DNA of 10,227 bases. It comes from an uncultured Lachnospiraceae bacterium. GTDB taxonomy: Bacteria > Bacillota > Clostridia > Lachnospirales > Lachnospiraceae. Positions 6,901 to 10,227 of this stretch are shown here, one piece after another. Where the stretch lies: assembly GCA_934376945.1 (NCBI GenBank), contig CAKRPI010000082.1:1-10227 (forward strand), read 5' to 3'. Under the pieces are notes generated by a model that saw only the letters and a list, made by a program, of their open reading frames with translations, had not been told where the DNA came from and made no database searches. Each line of letters starts with the position of its first letter. Position 1 is the stretch's first letter. Position numbers and translations under genes: made by a program.

Positions 6901-9243
6901 ACTGTGGTGATCACGTCTGAAAAAGTGACAGCGGGCATGACGCGTATTCAGGCGGCGGCAGATTTTGATTCTTCCATCTCACAGGCATCCTTTAAGCTGT
7001 ATCAGTTTACCGGCGAGGAACTCGATGTGAATACAGATCAGGTACTCTCTTCTGGCTCGACTTATTATTCGGGACGAAAGAGTATCGGATTTTACTGCGG
7101 AGGAAAGCTGACAGCCGGTGCGAAGCTTCAGCTTGTGATGATTGCAGATGGTCAGGAGGCACGCTCGAACATCGTAGAGGTGCAGCCGTCTCCGGACTGG
7201 GGCACACCGTATGCGGCATTTGAGGTATCTGCAGTAAAAAGCGATGCGAAGAGCATCGATGTCACTGTGGATTATTCCGATGAGTATCTTTCTCTTGGAG
7301 ATGAGTTTTATTGTGACGTGACTATTTATGAATTTTCCGGAAATTATACGGATCAGGAATTCGAAGATAATGAGATGTGGGAACAGACGACGAGAGTGCC
7401 ACGCGTTGGACAGGTCAATTCCAGAAACGAAAATGCAACAAAGGGAACTTTGACGATTCCGATCAAAGATGGAGCTGTCTTAAATCCGGGAGACCGTTTG
7501 ATCATCAAGCTTCGTCTTCCACATGTGGAATGGGAAGGCGAGGAAGTGGATTATCTTTCTGCTTCAGTTCCGATCCTTGGCGAAGATGAAACAATTACTG
7601 CACCACGTGTGCTGCTTTACAATCTGGGAACAGATACCTCTATTGGCGTTCGTCTGCGCGAGATTCTGAATGAGCAGGGAATCGAAGCAGTCGATGTGGC
7701 AAACAGCCAGCTGAATGAGACTCTTGGATATTTGGCAGGAATGAATGGCTATACTGCAAATCCGGAGGCATACACGGGAAACGGAAACAATACAGAATTT
7801 ATGGTGATGGCAAACTTCTCAGAGGCGCAGCTGGATCGCTTTCTGGCGGCGATGAGCAGCCGGGGTATCCGGATTGACCATAAGGCAGTGACAACTGCTT
7901 ACAATGTGGATTATGAGTTTCATCGTCTGATTGATGATATCAAAGAGGAACATGAGACATTCCAGGCTCTGATCAATCTGAATCAGCTGGTAAAAGATGC
8001 GGAGAAGCTGACGGAAGAGCAGTATGGACAGACGGAGTGCTGGGAAGAATTTAAAAAAGCACTGGAAAAGGCAAGTACAGTACTCGGATCAGAGGAACCG
8101 CCGCTGGCAGAACTGCAAAATGCGGATGCGAATCTGCGTGCTCTGTATCTTGCTTTGACTGGTATGACGGAGCTGAGCGGTGAAGCGGTAATCCGGATTA
8201 CCCTGCAGGCGGATGGAACCTACAATATGGAAGCTGTTCTGGAAGGCGCATCGGCAGAAGAACAGCTTACCTGGCAGTGGAGTAGCGGTGAGAACGGACC
8301 GGTGCTTGAGCATGTAGCTGCAGCTGATCTGATCACAAAGACGGCTTCTGTAACCGGCAAAAATCAGTATGGTTCAAAAAAAGCACAGCTGTGCGTACCG
8401 GATAAACCAGAAGCTGTGGCAAAGGCCGGAAGTGATGCGATTGCCGTAAATATAATGCGGCAGGAAGAACAGAAAAACTGCCCGGCACCAGATTCCTATA
8501 CGGTCACGCTGTATCAGAATGGAACGCAGATTGCATCCCATACGCTTGATGCAAAAAACCAGGCAACCATTCTATCCGGAGGAAATGGCACAGAGAATCA
8601 GGGGATGCTTCAGACTGCTTTTGACGGACTGGATAGTGAGGCGACATATACGGTAAGAATCTGCGCAGAAAGCCCGGTGGGACGAAGCGATACGGCGGTT
8701 CTGACGGTGACAACACTGGAAACAGAGACCGAGACAGAAACTGAGCAGGAAAGTGAGACCGAGAGCGAAAGCGAAACGGGAGCGCCGGGTGAGACCGAGA
8801 CAGAAACTGAGCAGGAAAGTGAGACCGAGAGCGAAAGTGAAACGGGAGCGCCGGTCGAAACCGAGACAGAAACTGAGCAGGAAAGTGAGACCGAGAGCGA
8901 AAGTGAAACGGGAGCGCCGGTCGAAACTGAGACAGAAACTGAGCAGGAAAGTGAGACCGAGAGTGAAAGCGAAACGGTAGCTCCGATCGAAACCGAGACA
9001 GAAACTGAGCAGGAAAGTGAGACCGAGAGTGAAAGCGAAACGACTGCGCCGGTCGAAACCGAGACGCAGAAACAGACACAGAAGACAACAGAAGTACCAA
9101 AGAATGGCACTACAAACGGTGGGAATACGCCTGAAACAGAAGACGACACGAATATCTGGCTGTGGCTTTTCCTGCTTGCTGCGTCTGGTATACTGTTATC
9201 CGGTGAAGCACTGCAGCACAGAAAGGCAGGGAAGAGAAAGTAA
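3946..9243 (+). CDS. Giant mosaic surface protein with DUF3783 and FIVAR domains
   Basis: This 1765-residue protein is probably secreted and envelope-anchored; its function is unknown. In order it has a signal peptide (1-32, cleavage after VLA), six 20-residue Thr/Pro/Glu repeats (55-170), and about nine beta-sandwich-like modules of 95-125 residues (195-297, 317-430, 440-566, 567-663, 665-766, 773-873, 882-976, 985-1080, 1089-1209). The modules typically open with a phrase like VTADTTSL and contain LKAGxxL before a final strand. A DUF3783 domain (about 1218-1338), a FIVAR-like helical domain (1339-1404), an Ig-like domain (1410-1484) and an FN3-like domain (1485-1590) follow. Five 22-residue Glu/Thr/Ser repeats (1594-1703) lead to TPETED (1728-1733), a membrane segment (1737-1756) and a basic tail ending KAGKRK. 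The C-terminus mimics a sortase signal, but LPXTG is degenerate. The ATG is preceded by AGAGGA at 5 nt and the signal peptide begins there. No catalytic domain is recognised, so adhesion or a structural role is an inference. Confidence 0.88.
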   Translation: MVKRKKCTVKLLSMAVAANLIFSSFAMPVVLADTEMVKMESVSEVGAPNAEPETEPVTNPDTEQMTEAAAEPTTEPVTNPDTEQMTEAAAEPATEPVTNPDTEQMTEAAAEPATESVTNPDTEQMTETAAEPATESVTNPDTEAAAEPATEPVTNSDTEQMTETAAEPVTEEVTESPVIFKTRQSASPVRSVAPVQITVSDTAVTPDTTSLKVKLSNVPSSGILRVVQLDAGETYEKSKLNSYTSLHFSVVATLRAGENTLALTSKPTVGKQLLVVLRDSGGSDIVDYTSVPVTVTAKEAETEPDTESEQKTPEQILANTSVALLKDGQNRAENFSQEETSAEVSVRLDDSVKQCWLKIYGYAGNTSFDPDSNFNKVLWSGVVTDGYTAVLPFNESLLPLPVGYKIIACLNVPVGEDFYRSSVSQSFEVVDENGEGFTDYEYPNASIDEKELQEGATTLHISLKGDERLFQAAREGKTEINVSVAQYPEGDAFDFESSSQISLLRFSSFTEAVSGMEISFPDTPLKAGYRVRAVTFWDQNADIYLPKGNDYEASFHMPDDSVPVISAPAVSFDGEVKRTDKEVNLALSGSIPENCVLLVKQYDADETSFTTQGGTLVGSQFGVSAGRISLPQQSVLAKGKKLVAFLLKDGTVIAQAGPVAVTATADFTVTLENGPVTADTTSLIFSAAANDSSITTIYMAALCRVDENGAADPVSPDSYVARLFGQKPGILTFEGVTGLKAGDKLRLVLRYNAGEGEFAGNDLTVMAPLAENSVTVADAEITTDTTELTVVVSGCEEYKDGLLILSTGTAATNGDGDSRTRLGTKRFSAAGTYAFSVNSEDLKAGNTVQAYLYKYDSDNDRTWYKYSDSVVILAGQNAEREAKAEIVTDTVRADRTDVWVSADFTPSLTGTLKLCTYAGEIFDEALAVEIYSGPITPGENSQRAVFGKGKLKAGEHLIAVLTLSDGTSVISNAKVIDPEPEKVKPTVVITSEKVTAGMTRIQAAADFDSSISQASFKLYQFTGEELDVNTDQVLSSGSTYYSGRKSIGFYCGGKLTAGAKLQLVMIADGQEARSNIVEVQPSPDWGTPYAAFEVSAVKSDAKSIDVTVDYSDEYLSLGDEFYCDVTIYEFSGNYTDQEFEDNEMWEQTTRVPRVGQVNSRNENATKGTLTIPIKDGAVLNPGDRLIIKLRLPHVEWEGEEVDYLSASVPILGEDETITAPRVLLYNLGTDTSIGVRLREILNEQGIEAVDVANSQLNETLGYLAGMNGYTANPEAYTGNGNNTEFMVMANFSEAQLDRFLAAMSSRGIRIDHKAVTTAYNVDYEFHRLIDDIKEEHETFQALINLNQLVKDAEKLTEEQYGQTECWEEFKKALEKASTVLGSEEPPLAELQNADANLRALYLALTGMTELSGEAVIRITLQADGTYNMEAVLEGASAEEQLTWQWSSGENGPVLEHVAAADLITKTASVTGKNQYGSKKAQLCVPDKPEAVAKAGSDAIAVNIMRQEEQKNCPAPDSYTVTLYQNGTQIASHTLDAKNQATILSGGNGTENQGMLQTAFDGLDSEATYTVRICAESPVGRSDTAVLTVTTLETETETETEQESETESESETGAPGETETETEQESETESESETGAPVETETETEQESETESESETGAPVETETETEQESETESESETVAPIETETETEQESETESESETTAPVETETQKQTQKTTEVPKNGTTNGGNTPETEDDTNIWLWLFLLAASGILLSGEALQHRKAGKRK
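4108..4455 (+). repeat. 60-bp coding tandem repeat, six units
   Basis: Units at 4108-4167, 4168-4227, 4228-4287, 4288-4347, 4348-4395 and 4396-4455 encode the 20-residue phrase EPVTNPDTEQMTEAAAEPAT and variants. Units 2 and 3 encode identical peptides. Unit 5 is 48 bp, having lost the four codons for QMTE in frame. The repeat follows the signal peptide and forms an extended, Thr-rich, acidic stalk at the N-terminus of the mature surface protein. Its near-identity suggests recent slippage or recombination. Confidence 0.93.
7597..7959 (+). other. DUF3783-domain coding segment within the surface protein
   Basis: Residues 1218-1338 match the DUF3783 pattern known from short stand-alone proteins of Lachnospiraceae and relatives. 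It has an opening strand RVLLYNLG, then GYLAGM, EFMVMANFSEAQLDRFL, a KAVTTAYN strand-turn and a final helix ending EEH. The domain's function is unknown. In stand-alone form these proteins carry no signal peptide, so its place between secreted beta-sandwich modules and a FIVAR-like domain is unexpected. Confidence 0.75.
7960..8157 (+). other. FIVAR-like helical domain coding segment
   Basis: Residues 1339-1404 read LNQLVKDAEKL, then a Tyr, CWEEFKKALEKASTVL, an acidic/proline turn, and a helix with ALYLAL. This is the three-helix pattern of FIVAR domains, which recur in Gram-positive surface proteins that bind sugars or matrix. The usual Ser-Trp before the middle helix appears as Cys-Trp. The domain starts directly after the DUF3783 end helix with no linker. 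Confidence 0.6.
8725..9066 (+). repeat. 66-bp coding tandem repeat, five units plus a partial
   Basis: Units at 8725-8790, 8791-8856, 8857-8922, 8923-8988 and 8989-9054, plus 12 bp of a sixth, encode the 22-residue phrase ETETETEQESETESESETGA with PV or a variant. The units are nearly identical at the DNA level. The encoded stretch is a strongly acidic, Ser/Thr-rich stalk before the C-terminal membrane segment, as in wall-spanning regions of anchored surface proteins. Long antisense ORFs here are by-products of the codon pattern. Confidence 0.93.
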
Positions 9244-9382
9244 AAATACCGAAACGGAAAAAGAACGGATAAGGATTTCCTAATGAATGACAGGAAAAAC
9301 ACGCAGGATTAAGCAAGAAAGAAATTATGCAAAGTTTATAGGAAAATTAGGAAAAACTGACGAAAAAACGAGTAACGTAGTA

Positions 9383-9481
9383 CTGAGCATGAAAAGAAAA
9401 GTGAGCATCTCGTTAATGTGTTGCAAAAATGTAAAAATTAACAGGAATTATTGGAGAGAATCACTTGACTTTCGTGCTCAG
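9383..9481. repeat. Imperfect 99-bp inverted repeat overlapping the riboswitch promoter
   Basis: The left arm 9383-9404 (CTGAGCA, GAAA, AAGTGA) is the imperfect reverse complement of 9461-9481 (TCACTT, TTTC, TGCTCAG). A second pair, GTTAAT (9412-9417) and ATTAAC (9437-9442), is nested inside. No T-run follows, so it is not a standard terminator. It lies in the 271-bp gap after the giant gene, which otherwise shows no ORF and no clear terminator for that gene. It could be a small palindromic repeat element or a regulatory fold. Confidence 0.5.
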
Positions 9482-9493
9482 CAATGTTATCCT
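9465..9493 (+). promoter_or_regulatory. Promoter of the cobalamin-riboswitch transcript
   Basis: TTGACT (9465-9470), an exact 17-bp spacer and TATCCT (9488-9493) make a good housekeeping promoter, with a start near 9500. This is 15 nt before the first riboswitch stem. The -35 lies in the right arm of the inverted repeat. Confidence 0.65.
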
Positions 9494-9514
9494 TCTCATA
9501 GAAAACCGAATTGG

Positions 9515-9681
9515 TATACAGGTGCCTGAGATAGTGCTCAGGTGAAAAGGGAAACGGGTGAGAATCCCGTACAAGGCCGTTGCTGTGTTGGAGTAGCGGT
9601 TGTTTATATCTCATTAGGATGGAGATCCTGAGAAGAGGAACAGCCGTGTTTGATGTCAGAGTCAGAAGACCTGCCTGTATA
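9515..9681 (+). ncRNA. Cobalamin (adenosylcobalamin-type) riboswitch aptamer
   Basis: The aptamer is closed by a perfect 8-bp P1, TATACAGG (9515-9522) with CCTGTATA (9674-9681). GGTGCC is followed by a hairpin CCTGAG/CTCAGG (9525-9530, 9537-9542). The conserved core GGGAAACGGGTGAGAATCCC follows at 9550, then GGCCGTTGCTGTG near 9585. The 3' part is the B12 box AGTCAGAAGACCTGCC (9660-9675). It binds a B12 coenzyme and normally represses downstream genes when B12 is plentiful. The regulated gene is the DUF2284 gene at 10007, reached through the terminator at 9902-9935. Confidence 0.93.
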
Positions 9682-9901
9682 TAACGCACGTAGAGCTCCC
9701 CGGAACCGGGAGTGTGCAAAGCAGCCAGGAAGTGCAGCCTGCGGGAGATGCTTTATTGATTTTATTTATTTTAATTGATAAAGGGAAATCTCCGGTTTAT
9801 TATGTGTGCGAACAAGACGGAAGTTCTCTTTATTACCTCTTTTATGTGGAACGCACGAGCAGGACCTGCCAGTTCAATCTGCGTGCATTCCGAAAGCCCG
9901 G
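9682..9901 (+). promoter_or_regulatory. Riboswitch expression platform (long linker)
   Basis: About 220 nt separate the aptamer from the terminator. It contains a hairpin CTCCC...GGGAG (9696-9712), a GGAGAT...ATCTCC pair flanking an AT-rich stretch (about 9745-9798), and a second ACCTGCC (9864-9870) identical to the end of the B12 box. No convincing ORF exists: those present lack ribosome binding sites and recognisable sequence. The exact antiterminator cannot be fixed by eye. Confidence 0.5.
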
Positions 9902-9935
9902 AAGCACCTGGTTGGACAAATCAGGTGCTTTTTTT
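9902..9935 (+). terminator. Intrinsic terminator of the cobalamin riboswitch
   Basis: AAGCACCTG (9902-9910) and CAGGTGCTT (9922-9930) form a perfect 9-bp stem with an 11-nt loop, running into seven T residues (9929-9935). It lies 71 bp before the DUF2284 start codon, as expected for transcriptional control by the upstream aptamer. Confidence 0.9.
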
Positions 9936-10006
9936 GCTTTATAGGAAAGTTCGTTTAGTCTTTGGCGGAATTGCCAGGGCATTCTTGAAAACAGGCAGGT
10001 GAGAAG

Positions 10007-10227
10007 ATGTATCAGGTCGAGGTGCAGGTAAAGACGCTGACCGTTCCGGAGTGGCTTGAAAAATATTGCCGGCCGGAAAAATTTGTTCCTTTATGCAGGG
10101 AATGTCCGCAGTACGGAAAGAACTGGTCCTGTCCGCCGGGAATGACAACGGCGGCGGCGCTTGCCGGAGGTTATCGGTATGTGCAGGTGATCGGACTGAA
10201 GGTAAAATACGATGAACAGGTGCTCAG
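10007..10227 (+). CDS. DUF2284 predicted metal-binding protein, 5' part (runs off window)
   Basis: The first 73 codons are present and the gene continues beyond the window. The protein starts MYQVEVQVKTLTVPEWL and contains C-x2-C-PQYGKNWSCPPG at about residues 35-51. This Cys cluster with a following Trp-Ser-Cys-Pro-Pro motif is typical of the DUF2284 family, predicted to bind metal or an iron-sulfur cluster. No signal peptide is seen, so it is probably cytoplasmic. The ATG at 10007 is preceded by AGGTGA at 4 nt. Placement behind a cobalamin riboswitch and terminator suggests expression when B12 is scarce, perhaps in a corrinoid-related or B12-independent alternative pathway. The function is not established and later genes of the operon are not visible. 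Confidence 0.82.
   Translation, partial: MYQVEVQVKTLTVPEWLEKYCRPEKFVPLCRECPQYGKNWSCPPGMTTAAALAGGYRYVQVIGLKVKYDEQVL

Noticed and set aside
9277..9298. TTTCCT/AGGAAA hairpin as terminator of the giant gene
   Set aside because: The stem is only 6 bp with a 10-nt loop and no T-run follows on the + strand.
8504..9302. Two long overlapping - strand ORFs rich in Ser/Val or Arg/Phe/Ser
   Set aside because: They exist because the Glu/Thr/Ser repeat codons lack stops on the opposite strand. They show no start signal and the composition is only that of the reversed repeat.
9714..10002. Small + strand ORFs between the riboswitch and the DUF2284 gene
   Set aside because: They run through the expression platform and the terminator, lack ribosome binding sites and have no protein-like pattern.

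Overview
The window looks like part of the chromosome of a gut-type Lachnospiraceae bacterium (Clostridia). This is inferred from moderate GC, purine-rich ribosome binding sites, very long Thr/Glu/Ser-rich surface proteins, DUF3783 and FIVAR domains, a GH2 beta-galactosidase remnant, and a cobalamin riboswitch in front of a DUF2284 gene. No marker gene fixes the genus. No mobile element, CRISPR array, tRNA or rRNA was seen.

Layout. (1) 1-394: the 3' end of a GH2 (LacZ-type) beta-galactosidase on the + strand, with stops in all three frames just upstream. It is followed by a 31-bp tandem repeat, a small hairpin, a strong hairpin terminator (570-609) and a 14-bp AT-rich tandem repeat. (2) 717-3543: two secreted-protein genes on the - strand. 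The upstream one is a class A beta-lactamase-like serine hydrolase with SxxK, SDN and KTG motifs and a long Ala/Thr/Glu-rich insert inside its catalytic domain. The downstream one is a 393-residue protein made only of a signal peptide and five bacterial SH3 repeats. The two genes share a similar ~35-bp dyad element upstream. (3) 3544-3945: a 402-bp divergent intergenic region with a very good - strand promoter and a weaker + strand one. (4) 3946-9243: one 1765-residue mosaic surface protein. In order it has a signal peptide, a 20-residue Thr/Pro/Glu repeat, about nine beta-sandwich-like modules, a DUF3783 domain, a FIVAR-like helical domain, an Ig-like and an FN3-like domain, a 22-residue Glu/Thr/Ser repeat, and a C-terminal membrane segment with a basic tail behind a degenerate LPXTG-like motif. 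(5) 9244-10006: an imperfect inverted repeat overlapping a promoter, a full cobalamin riboswitch aptamer (9515-9681), an expression platform and an intrinsic terminator (9902-9935). (6) 10007-end: the start of a DUF2284 metal-binding protein gene, evidently controlled by the riboswitch.

How it fits together. The three secreted proteins (serine hydrolase, SH3b protein, giant mosaic protein) form a cell-envelope cluster that probably acts at or beyond the peptidoglycan. They share low-complexity Thr/Glu-rich linkers. The riboswitch-DUF2284 unit is a separate, B12-responsive transcription unit. The most unusual points are the DUF3783 domain embedded in a secreted protein, the linker inserted into the beta-lactamase fold, the degenerate sorting signal, and the ACCTGCC/GGCAGGT complementarity between the riboswitch region and the DUF2284 ribosome binding site.
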